DNA from: Betaproteobacteria bacterium
Lineage (GTDB): Bacteria; Pseudomonadota; Gammaproteobacteria; Burkholderiales; Casimicrobiaceae
Direction of reading: 5' to 3'
NCBI GenBank assembly: GCA_025355395.1
Contig: JANXZT010000458.1
Location: 1-25,428 of the forward strand
DNA: 25,428 bases
Shown: positions 16,993 to 23,005 of the stretch, piece by piece
Position numbering within the stretch: position 1 is the stretch's first letter
How the letters are laid out: every line of letters starts with the position of its first letter
Translations under genes and position numbers: made by a program
The notes under the pieces: model-generated
What the model was told of the DNA's origin: nothing
Seen by the model: the letters and a program-made list of their open reading frames with translations, nothing else
The model's database searches: none

Positions 16993-17477
16993 TGAACTGC
17001 TCCAGGTTGAGCTATTCGTTTCGGAAGAAGCAGGATGGCATCGCGATTCGACCACGAGAAGCAGCGGTCGGCGGCTTCCTTCCAGGGTAGCCAGGCGTAC
17101 TGCAGATGCTCGCGTGGCTCCAGTATCACCGGCACGGGCTCGTCTAGCTCGAGGCCGAACACATGCTCGGTGTTATGAATCGTTCCGGCGGGATAGCGGT
17201 GTCGCCATTGCGCAAAGATCTCGTAGACGTTCGAGATGCCCCAGTCTTTGATGCCGCCATGATCGCCGGCGACGATGCCCGTTTCTTCCCGAAGCTCGCG
17301 CGTTGCCGTCTGCAGCAGCGTTTCACCCCATTCCTGGCTTCCCGTCACCGATTGCCAATGGCCCGGAAAATCCGCGCGCTCCATCAGCAGCACGCGAAGA
17401 TCCGACGTGTGGGTGAGGACAAGCGTCGATACCGGAAGCTTGGAACCGCGGCGCGCATCCGCGTCGGTGCCGGTCAA
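16989..17477 (-). CDS. nudB: Dihydroneopterin triphosphate diphosphatase NudB (Nudix)
   Basis: About 162 residues. Nudix hydrolase removing pyrophosphate from dihydroneopterin triphosphate in folate synthesis. The Nudix box is complete from Gly46: G-x5-E-x7-REL-x-EE-x-GI; 'ADFPGHWQSVTGS' ahead of it and 'WSNRDAILLLP' near the end are typical of NudB. Start uncertain: no ATG lies before the conserved 'LPVSTLVLTHT'. TTG at 17477 (nine bases after GGGG) leaves a 34-base gap to barstar and gives a usual-length protein; GTG at 17549 would overlap barstar by 38 bases and adds 24 residues unlike the family. aspS-nudB adjacency is common in betaproteobacteria; here two genes lie between them. Confidence 0.88.
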   Translation of the reverse strand: MTGTDADARRGSKLPVSTLVLTHTSDLRVLLMERADFPGHWQSVTGSQEWGETLLQTATRELREETGIVAGDHGGIKDWGISNVYEIFAQWRHRYPAGTIHNTEHVFGLELDEPVPVILEPREHLQYAWLPWKEAADRCFSWSNRDAILLLPKRIAQPGAVQ

Positions 17478-17511
17478 GAGCGCCCCGCGACAGGCGTTGC
17501 GCGGGCGAGGG

Positions 17512-17901
17512 TCAATGCACGAATACCCAGAAGGGCTTGCGCAGGTCACGCCAATAATCGGCCGCTTCGGCCAGAATATCCTCGAGCGTCGTCCAGTCGT
17601 TGGCGTGCGCCTTGCGATAGCGGCTCGCGTGCTGGAGCACGATCACCGCGCCGGCGTGACCGAGCCAGTCGTCATCTTCGAGCGAATCGGCGAGGGCATC
17701 CCAGTTGGCGCCGAAATGGGTTGGCAGCTTCAGGCCCTCGCCGAGGGCTTTCATGAGCTCCGTCTTGCTGGTCACACCGTGCAGGTCGGCGGCGTGATAG
17801 CGGAAACCGGAGGCCGAAGCGGCGGTCGCAAGCGCACCGGGGTCGCCCGTCCACGCATGCACGCCGGCTTGCTCGAGATCATGGAGATCGGGCATCTTCA
17901 T
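17512..17901 (-). CDS. Barstar-family ribonuclease inhibitor
   Basis: 129 residues, longer than the 90-residue Bacillus barstar. The core 'FGANWDALADSL' aligns with the barstar segment containing Asp35 and Asp39, the residues that plug the barnase active site; the counterparts here are Asp68 and Asp72. Adjacent 'FRYHAADLHGVTSKTELMKAL' and 'AVIVLQHA' fit the family's beta-alpha-beta fold; there is no signal peptide, so it acts in the cytoplasm. It would bind and silence the RNase encoded immediately upstream before export. The ATG at 17901 overlaps that gene's TGA by 4 bases and has CGGAGA upstream; an in-frame ATG two codons later is an alternative. A longer frame to 17949 would run into the RNase gene. 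Confidence 0.9.
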   Translation of the reverse strand: MKMPDLHDLEQAGVHAWTGDPGALATAASASGFRYHAADLHGVTSKTELMKALGEGLKLPTHFGANWDALADSLEDDDWLGHAGAVIVLQHASRYRKAHANDWTTLEDILAEAADYWRDLRKPFWVFVH

Positions 17902-18284
17902 GGGCGGATTCTCCGGAAGGACTGATAGTGATCGTCGGTATAGAAACAAACATCAGGTGCGGTTTTCGGGCCCCCGCATATCACTCGCCGGGCGCCACGC
18001 GTCCTGCTGCCCGGCGTCTGAACCGTGTACTCATGATAGTACCCGCGCGGTTGGAGCGGCAGGATGCGTTCACGATTGCCGAAGATCACGCCGTCGCGAT
18101 CGTAGTGAAATGGCCCGCCGGCACGAATCTGGGCGTGCACCTCGCGCGCTTCGGGTGGCAGTTCCTGCAACGCAACTTCCGGGGGTGTGTCCGGACGTAC
18201 GCGCGCCAACGCGGCGTCCGATACGCTTGCGAGGGTCAGTGCGCTGACAAGAATCACGGCCATCCCGCGCGCGAGCACGCTCAT
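17898..18284 (-). CDS. Secreted guanyl-specific RNase, barnase/RNase N1-T1 family
   Basis: 128 residues. N-terminal signal peptide (hydrophobic 8-21, likely cleavage near Ala24-Ala27), then a compact RNase domain: 'GGPFHYDRDGVIFGNRE', 'GYYHEYTV' with Glu85, 'RGARRVICGG' with Arg99/Arg100, and 'TDDHYQSFRRI' with His119. These match the barnase catalytic triad Glu73, Arg87 and His102; the last motif is almost identical to the barnase C-terminus. Cys103 and Cys113 could form a disulfide in the periplasm or medium. It hydrolyses RNA, usually after guanine. The ATG shares its first base with the aspS TAA (TAATG), with AAGG upstream, and the TGA overlaps barstar. Confidence 0.92.
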   Translation of the reverse strand: MSVLARGMAVILVSALTLASVSDAALARVRPDTPPEVALQELPPEAREVHAQIRAGGPFHYDRDGVIFGNRERILPLQPRGYYHEYTVQTPGSRTRGARRVICGGPKTAPDVCFYTDDHYQSFRRIRP

Positions 18285-20074
18285 TAGCTTACCTTCACAG
18301 AATCCGAGGCGCGGATCCGTATATGCAGATCACGCAGTTGCTGCTCGGGGACCGCTGTTGGCGCGTCGACCAGGAGATCCTGGCCGCGCTGCGTCTTGGG
18401 AAACGCAATGACTTCGCGAATGGATTCGGCACCGGCCATCAATGTGACCATGCGGTCGAGGCCGAACGCAATGCCGCCGTGCGGCGGTGCGCCGTACTGC
18501 AACGCATCGAGCAGGAACCCGAATTTCCGGCGTTGATCCTCGGGGCTGATGCGCAATGCCGCGAAGACCCTGGATTGCACTTCCTCGCGATGGATGCGCA
18601 CCGAGCCACCACCGATTTCCCAGCCGTTGAGGACAACGTCGTACGCCTTGGCAACGGCACGGCCGGGATCGGCGTCGAAAAACGCTTCGTGGCCATCCTT
18701 GGGCGCGGTGAACGGATGATGTCGCGCGGCCCACGTCCTGGCGGCATCGTCATACTCGAACATCGGAAAATCAACCACCCACAGCGGTCGCCAGCCGCTT
18801 TCCGCGAGCCCGCGATCGTGGCCGATCTTCGCCCGTAACGCACCGAGCGCGTCATTCACCACTTTTTCGCGATCAGCGCCGAACAGGATGAGATCGCCGC
18901 TTTTCGCACCGGTGCGTTGCAGGATGGCGTGCAAAAGGTCCTGCGACATGAACTTGACGATCGGCGATTGCAAACCTTCTTCGCTGACCCTGGACGCGTC
19001 GTTGACCTTGATGTAGGCGAGGCCCTTCGCGCCATAAATGCCCGCGAACGCGGCGTAATCGTCGATCTCCTTCCGCGACAGCGCGCCGCCGCCGGGCACG
19101 TTGAGCGCCGCCACGCGGCCGTTCCGAAGCTCGGCCGCGGCGCGGAAGACCTTGAAGTCGGCAGTCTTCATGACGTCAGTGAGCTCGGTCAGCTTGAGTG
19201 GCACCCGCATGTCCGGCTTGTCGGATCCATAGTCGCGCATTGCGTCGGCAAAACGCATCACCGGGAAGGGATCGGGCAGCGCAACACCCAGGGCATCGCG
19301 GAACATCGTGCGTACCAGGCCTTCCATCAGATCGCGGATTTCCTGCTCGTCGAGAAACGATGTCTCGATATCGATCTGGGTGAACTCGGGTTGCCGGTCG
19401 GCCCGCAGGTCCTCGTCGCGAAAGCATTTCACGATCTGGTAATAGCGGTCGAAGCCCGCCATCATCAGCAACTGCTTGAAGAGTTGCGGCGATTGCGGCA
19501 GCGCATAGAACTGCCCGTGATGGATGCGCGAGGGCACCAGAAATTCGCGCGCGCCTTCCGGTGTCGACTTGTAGAGCATCGGCGTCTCGATGTCGATGAA
19601 GCCATGCGCATCGAGGTACCGCCGCGCGGCCGTAGCCGTGCGATGGCGAAGCATCATGTTTTTTTGCATTTGCGGCCGTCGCAGGTCGAGTACGCGGTGC
19701 TGCAGGCGAACGGTCTCGGAAATATTTTCGTCGTCGAGCTGGAAGGGCGGCGTCAGTGCCGCGTTGAGGATTTCAATGTCATGGGCCAGGACCTCGATCT
19801 CCCCCGAACCCAAGTTCGCATTCACCGTGCCTTCCGGACGTGGCCGTACCAGACCGATGACGCGCACTACGTATTCGTTGCGAAGCCTTTCGGCGGTGGC
19901 AAATGATTCCGGCCGGTCGGGATCGAATACCACTTGCACCAGCCCTTCCCGATCACGCAAGTCGACAAATATCACACCGCCGTGATCGCGACGGCGATGG
20001 ACCCATCCCATCACCGTAACGATCTGCTCCAGGTGGCGGCGGTCGATGCGACCGCAGTAGTCGGTGCGTTTCAA
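18284..20074 (-). CDS. aspS: Aspartyl-tRNA synthetase
   Basis: 596 residues, normal for bacterial AspRS. N-terminal OB-fold anticodon-binding domain ('VMGWVHRRRDHGGVIFVDLRD', 22-41), class II catalytic core with motif 2 FRDED at 218-222 and 'RQPEFTQID', the bacterial GAD insertion (about 300-420), and motif 3 'GGIAFGLDRMVTLMAG' near the C-terminus. Charges tRNA-Asp; many betaproteobacteria use a non-discriminating form that also charges tRNA-Asn, which I cannot decide here. The start is TTG at 20074, preceded by TGGAGAG at ideal spacing and giving MKRTDYCG as in homologues; the 19 extra residues of the open frame upstream are not family-like. It lies 99 bases after DUF502; its TAA touches the RNase ATG. 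Confidence 0.96.
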   Translation of the reverse strand: MKRTDYCGRIDRRHLEQIVTVMGWVHRRRDHGGVIFVDLRDREGLVQVVFDPDRPESFATAERLRNEYVVRVIGLVRPRPEGTVNANLGSGEIEVLAHDIEILNAALTPPFQLDDENISETVRLQHRVLDLRRPQMQKNMMLRHRTATAARRYLDAHGFIDIETPMLYKSTPEGAREFLVPSRIHHGQFYALPQSPQLFKQLLMMAGFDRYYQIVKCFRDEDLRADRQPEFTQIDIETSFLDEQEIRDLMEGLVRTMFRDALGVALPDPFPVMRFADAMRDYGSDKPDMRVPLKLTELTDVMKTADFKVFRAAAELRNGRVAALNVPGGGALSRKEIDDYAAFAGIYGAKGLAYIKVNDASRVSEEGLQSPIVKFMSQDLLHAILQRTGAKSGDLILFGADREKVVNDALGALRAKIGHDRGLAESGWRPLWVVDFPMFEYDDAARTWAARHHPFTAPKDGHEAFFDADPGRAVAKAYDVVLNGWEIGGGSVRIHREEVQSRVFAALRISPEDQRRKFGFLLDALQYGAPPHGGIAFGLDRMVTLMAGAESIREVIAFPKTQRGQDLLVDAPTAVPEQQLRDLHIRIRASDSVKVS

Positions 20075-20173
20075 GAAGCTCTCCAGAGGATGTGACTTAC
20101 GCGATCGATGCTGCGAATGAGACGCGCGCACCCAACCGGCGCCTGGCGGCTACCGGCATCGGCCGCGGGATGG

Positions 20174-20824
20174 TCAATGGGTCGTAGGCGCAGCGGACGC
20201 GTTGCGCACAGCGCGTGGCAGCGCCGCCGGCGGACGCTGGCGTGGAACGACCACACCCATGGAAATGATGTATTTGAGGGCTTCGTCCACCGACATGTCG
20301 AGCTCGCGGACCTTGCTCTTCGGCAGCAGCAGAAAATAACCCGACGTGGGATTGGGAGTCGTCGGCACGTACACGCTGACATGCTCCTCAGCCAACAGCG
20401 CGGCGACCGATGCCGCCGGCGCGCCCGTGAGAAAGGCGATCGTCCAGCTCCCTGAATGCGGGAATTCCACGAGCAAGGCCTTGCGAAAGGCGTTACCGGA
20501 GTCCGAAAGCAGCGTGTCGCTGACTTGCTTGACCGAAGAGTAGATCGATTTGACAAACGGAATCCGGCCAAGCACCCCTTCCCAAATCAGGATGACCCGC
20601 GCGCCGACGAAGTTGGCGGCAATGATCCCGGTCAACATCAGGATCAGGAAACTCAGCACAACACCGAGACCCGGGATGGCGAAGCCGAACAGCGCTTCCG
20701 GCCGCCACGAGTCGGGCACGACCAGGAGCGTCTGGTCGAGCGTGGTCACGAGCGCGTGCAGCACCCAGATGGTGATGCCCAGCGGCACCCACACCAGGAG
20801 GCCGGCGATCAGATAGCGGCGCAT
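20174..20824 (-). CDS. DUF502 family membrane protein
   Basis: 216 residues. Two clear transmembrane segments (about 4-26 and 50-72, 'GVVLSFLILMLTGIIAANF') and a cytoplasmic or membrane-associated C-terminal domain with the family hallmarks 'RIPFVKSIYSSVKQVSDTL', 'VYVPTTPNPTSGYFLLLP' and 'DMSVDEALKYIISMG'. DUF502 proteins are widespread in proteobacteria and plants (LIKE-COV); the bacterial role is unknown. The ATG at 20824 lacks a strong ribosome-binding site. The open frame continues 86 codons upstream into the fmdB tail, but those codons are Arg/Gln-rich shadow sequence. It sits between fmdB and aspS, an arrangement common in betaproteobacteria. Confidence 0.92.
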   Translation of the reverse strand: MRRYLIAGLLVWVPLGITIWVLHALVTTLDQTLLVVPDSWRPEALFGFAIPGLGVVLSFLILMLTGIIAANFVGARVILIWEGVLGRIPFVKSIYSSVKQVSDTLLSDSGNAFRKALLVEFPHSGSWTIAFLTGAPAASVAALLAEEHVSVYVPTTPNPTSGYFLLLPKSKVRELDMSVDEALKYIISMGVVVPRQRPPAALPRAVRNASAAPTTH

Positions 20825-20871
20825 CGCTGCCGACCATGGCTGCTGCGGAAGAGGCTCATGCGAGGGCCGCT

Positions 20872-21237
20872 TCAGCCGGCCGAACCGGTCGCCGGTGCCG
20901 CGGTTTTGGATTCGCCCTTGGATTCGGTCTTGGTGTCGGTCTTGGCTTCGGTCTTGGTCTTGGGCTCGACCTTCGACTCGGAGCCGCCGTCGGGCTTGGC
21001 GTCTGCCTTGGCTTCGGCCGGCTGGTCGCCATTCGGCTTGGCGGCCGGTTTGCCTCCACCCTTGAAGTCGGTGGCGTACCATCCGCTTCCCTTGAGCTGG
21101 AATCCGGCTGCAGACATGAGCTTGACCAGATTATCGGTGCCGCAGGCCGGACAGGTCTTCAACGGTGAGTCCGAAAACTTCTGCAGGCTTTCGAGCTCGT
21201 GGCTGCAGGACGCGCAACGGTATTCGTAGATCGGCAT
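20872..21237 (-). CDS. FmdB-family zinc-ribbon protein with Lys/Glu/Thr-rich tail
   Basis: 121 residues. The N-terminal third is the FmdB/CxxC regulatory domain: MPIYEYRC, with Cys8-x2-Cys11 and Cys29-x2-Cys32 forming a zinc ribbon, then 'LMSAAGFQLKGSGWY'. The remainder, from about residue 62, is a low-complexity tail of Lys, Glu, Thr, Asp and Ala. FmdB was first described as a putative regulator of formamidase/amidase expression in Methylophilus, but most members have no known function. AGAGGTGG precedes the ATG at 21237; a GTG two codons earlier is possible. First gene of the aspS block, behind the promoter at 21292-21297. Confidence 0.93.
   Translation of the reverse strand: MPIYEYRCASCSHELESLQKFSDSPLKTCPACGTDNLVKLMSAAGFQLKGSGWYATDFKGGGKPAAKPNGDQPAEAKADAKPDGGSESKVEPKTKTEAKTDTKTESKGESKTAAPATGSAG
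20905..21030 (-). repeat. Degenerate tandem repeat encoding the FmdB tail
   Basis: On the plus strand, short units of the form CTTGGNTTCGGT and GGTCTTG recur many times; on the coding strand they read as alternating Lys-Thr-Glu, Lys-Ala-Glu and Lys-Thr-Asp. Such imperfect 12-base repeats can change length by slippage while staying in frame. Confidence 0.6.
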
Positions 21238-21291
21238 GACCACCTCTCAAATTGGATCGACCAGCTAAAAACGCTTGATTCGACAACAAAT

Positions 21292-21297
21292 ATTATA
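21292..21297 (-). promoter_or_regulatory. Consensus -10 element upstream of fmdB
   Basis: A perfect TATAAT on the minus strand, 54 bases before the fmdB ATG, within an AT-rich patch that stands out from its surroundings. No good TTGACA-like -35 lies at 16-18 bases, so the promoter may be weak or activator-dependent. It would drive the fmdB-DUF502-aspS-RNase-barstar-nudB run. Confidence 0.5.
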
Positions 21298-21406
21298 GCG
21301 CAAGGGCGGGTCACCGACCAGCCGGAATGCGCTTGGCAATGTCATGCAGATGGGGGCGCTGCGGCCCCTTCGAAAGTGCTTTATGCTTAGCTTCAAAGGA
21401 GGTCGC

Positions 21407-21526
21407 ATGGTCACGATGTTCTGGATTGTGGTTGCCGGCATGTTGCTCATCGTCGAGCTCCATGGCGGCACGCTGTTTTCAGCCCAGCGGGGCAGCCGAA
21501 GCGATACCAAATCACCATGGATCTGA
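21407..21526 (+). CDS. 39-residue single-span membrane micro-protein
   Basis: The ATG at 21407 is preceded by AAAGGAGGTCGC, the strongest Shine-Dalgarno sequence in the window. The product begins MVTMFWIVVAGMLLIVELHG, a single hydrophobic helix with an internal Glu, then 'GTLFSAQRGSRSDTKSPWI'. The helix with '..ELxxGTLF' recalls the first transmembrane segment of NfeD proteins, but the rest of such a protein is missing, so this may be a remnant or an unrelated small protein. Its TGA lies 10 bases inside the dehydrogenase gene, which has no good ribosome-binding site of its own; it may serve as a translational leader for it. No database family recognised. Confidence 0.55.
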   Translation: MVTMFWIVVAGMLLIVELHGGTLFSAQRGSRSDTKSPWI

Positions 21527-22284
21527 CCGCCAGGACCTTCATCGTCACCGGAGGCGCCTCGGGGCTTGGTGCCGCCACTGCGCGCATGGTCGTGGCGGGC
21601 GGCGGCAATGCCGTGCTCGCCGACGTGAACGCGGAGGAGGGTGAACGCCTGGCCGATCTGCTCGGAGATCATGCCATTTTCGTGCGTACGGATGTGACCG
21701 ACGAGGCGAGCGCGACCGCCGCGGTGGATGCAGCGGCCAAGCGATACGGCGCCATTGCGGGGCTCGTCAACTGCGCGGGGATCGTGCACGGCGAGAAGAT
21801 CATTGGCAAGAACGGGCCGCATTCGCTCGCCGGGTTCGCGCGCGTGATCAACATCAATCTCATCGGCTCGTTCAACTTGACCCGGCTGGTGGCGGATCGA
21901 ATGGCGACACAGCCGGCCGAGGCAAACGGGGAGCGCGGCGTAATCGTATATACCGCCTCGGTGGCGGCTTTCGACGGACAAATTGGGCAGGCTGCCTACA
22001 GCGCGTCCAAGGCCGGCCTCGTGGGGATGACCCTGCCGATTGCGCGCGAGCTCGCCCGCTACGGTATTCGCGTCATGACCATCGCACCCGGGATTTTCGA
22101 AACCCCGATGGTGGCCGGGCTCGCGCCGGAAGTGCAGGAATCCCTCGGCAAGATGGTGCCGTTTCCATCGCGATTGGGACGTCCGGATGAATTCGCCTCA
22201 CTGGTGCGCGAGATCATTACCAATTCGATGCTGAACGGCGAGGTCATCCGGCTCGATGGGGCCATCCGGATGGCCCCAAGATAA
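21517..22284 (+). CDS. Short-chain dehydrogenase, 3-hydroxyacyl-CoA dehydrogenase type II-like
   Basis: 255 residues, classical SDR. Cofactor motif TGGASGLG (11-18), acidic Asp after strand 2 ('VLADVN'), 'NCAG' in the middle, catalytic Ser148, Tyr161 and Lys165 (YSASK). The wider pattern, 'GASGLGAAT' with the 'SVAAFDGQIGQAAYSASK' active-site region and 'TPMVAGL', is that of the HSD17B10/type II 3-hydroxyacyl-CoA dehydrogenase group, which oxidises 3-hydroxyacyl-CoA or 2-methyl-3-hydroxybutyryl-CoA using NAD in fatty acid and isoleucine breakdown. The start ATG has no clear Shine-Dalgarno but overlaps the micro-ORF, suggesting coupling. It converges with dsbB. Confidence 0.9.
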   Translation: MDLTARTFIVTGGASGLGAATARMVVAGGGNAVLADVNAEEGERLADLLGDHAIFVRTDVTDEASATAAVDAAAKRYGAIAGLVNCAGIVHGEKIIGKNGPHSLAGFARVININLIGSFNLTRLVADRMATQPAEANGERGVIVYTASVAAFDGQIGQAAYSASKAGLVGMTLPIARELARYGIRVMTIAPGIFETPMVAGLAPEVQESLGKMVPFPSRLGRPDEFASLVREIITNSMLNGEVIRLDGAIRMAPR

Positions 22285-22287
22285 ATG

Positions 22288-22342
22288 GAGACGACGTTCA
22301 GCTCCGTCGAGAACGTGTGCTGGCATAAGCGTAAGTCGTCTC
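22288..22342. repeat. Nested inverted repeat between the convergent dehydrogenase and dsbB genes
   Basis: GAGACGAC (22288-22295) is mirrored by GTCGTCTC (22335-22342); inside it ACGTTC (22294-22299) is mirrored by GAACGT (22311-22316). The outer arm is followed by TGACCCCAATTAA, which runs into the dsbB stop codon. It fills nearly all of the 67-base space between two convergent genes, where it could act as a bidirectional 3'-end structure. The arm with TGACCCCAATT also resembles palindromic ends seen near REP-associated transposases, a recollection that needs a search. Confidence 0.5.
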
Positions 22343-22351
22343 TGACCCCAA

Positions 22352-23005
22352 TTAATCGCGGCGGGTAAGTACCAGGGCGGCGACGGTCATCGCAATGAAA
22401 AACGCAAACGTCCACGCCGGGATGCCAAGTCCCAGGAAGTACCATCCCGCCTCGGCACATTCACCCGTCCCCTTGAATACCTTCGAAAAAACATCGGCGA
22501 ACGGCAGCGTTTCCAGCATGTAGTCGAGGCCCATGCCACACGCGGGAACCTGGTCCTTCGGCAGATGCTGAATCCATACGTGGCGAAAGGCGGTCACCGC
22601 GCCGGCGACCCCCACCAGCAGCACGAGCCCGCCATAGATCGCCGCGCCAAGGCGGCCCGGATCGTGCGCTGCGGCCACCAGGAAAATCACACCGATCGCG
22701 ATCACACCAAGACGCTGCACCGAGCACAGCGGACACGGATCGATGTTGAGCCCGTACTGCAACCACAGGGCCCATGCCATGAGGCCGACACAAACAACGG
22801 CGCCCAGAAGATAGGCGATGCGCCGCGGTGGCAAGAGCAGGAGCCCAAGGCATGTGAGACCCATCGCCATGTACGTCATGCGATACGCAGTCTGCGCGAA
22901 CACCGTGCTCGGCGCCAACGTGCCGAACAATGCTTCATGCCCGATCAGCACCAGCGCCACGATCAGGCCCAGCCATGGCCACGGAATTCCGGAATAGCGG
23001 ATCAT
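22352..23005 (-). CDS. dsbB: Disulfide bond formation protein DsbB, N-terminally extended
   Basis: 217 residues. Inner-membrane oxidase that takes electrons from DsbA and passes them to quinone. Both cysteine pairs are present: CPLC at 91-94 and Cys156/Cys183 in the second periplasmic loop, followed by 'WYFLGLGIPAWTF'. CPLC lies about 50 residues later than in E. coli DsbB because two extra hydrophobic segments (about 10-28 and 43-58) precede the core. The ATG overlaps the TGA of the sulfhydrylase gene (ATGA) and has GGAGAAAG upstream, so the extension looks real; the frame continues 12 codons further, less likely. Internal ATGs would give a shorter, conventional DsbB. Confidence 0.9.
   Translation of the reverse strand: MIRYSGIPWPWLGLIVALVLIGHEALFGTLAPSTVFAQTAYRMTYMAMGLTCLGLLLLPPRRIAYLLGAVVCVGLMAWALWLQYGLNIDPCPLCSVQRLGVIAIGVIFLVAAAHDPGRLGAAIYGGLVLLVGVAGAVTAFRHVWIQHLPKDQVPACGMGLDYMLETLPFADVFSKVFKGTGECAEAGWYFLGLGIPAWTFAFFIAMTVAALVLTRRD

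Noticed and set aside
17512..18284. RNase-barstar pair as a mobile toxin-antitoxin cassette
   Set aside because: No flanking repeats, integrase or compositional break, and it is tightly overlapped with aspS; a stable operon component is more likely.
18917..19906. 329-codon frame antisense to aspS
   Set aside because: Shadow frame; aspS motifs 2 and 3 show which strand is coding.
21353..21368. GGGGC/GCCCC hairpin between the fmdB promoter and the micro-ORF as a terminator
   Set aside because: Only five pairs and no real T-run; it is expected by chance in sequence of this GC content.
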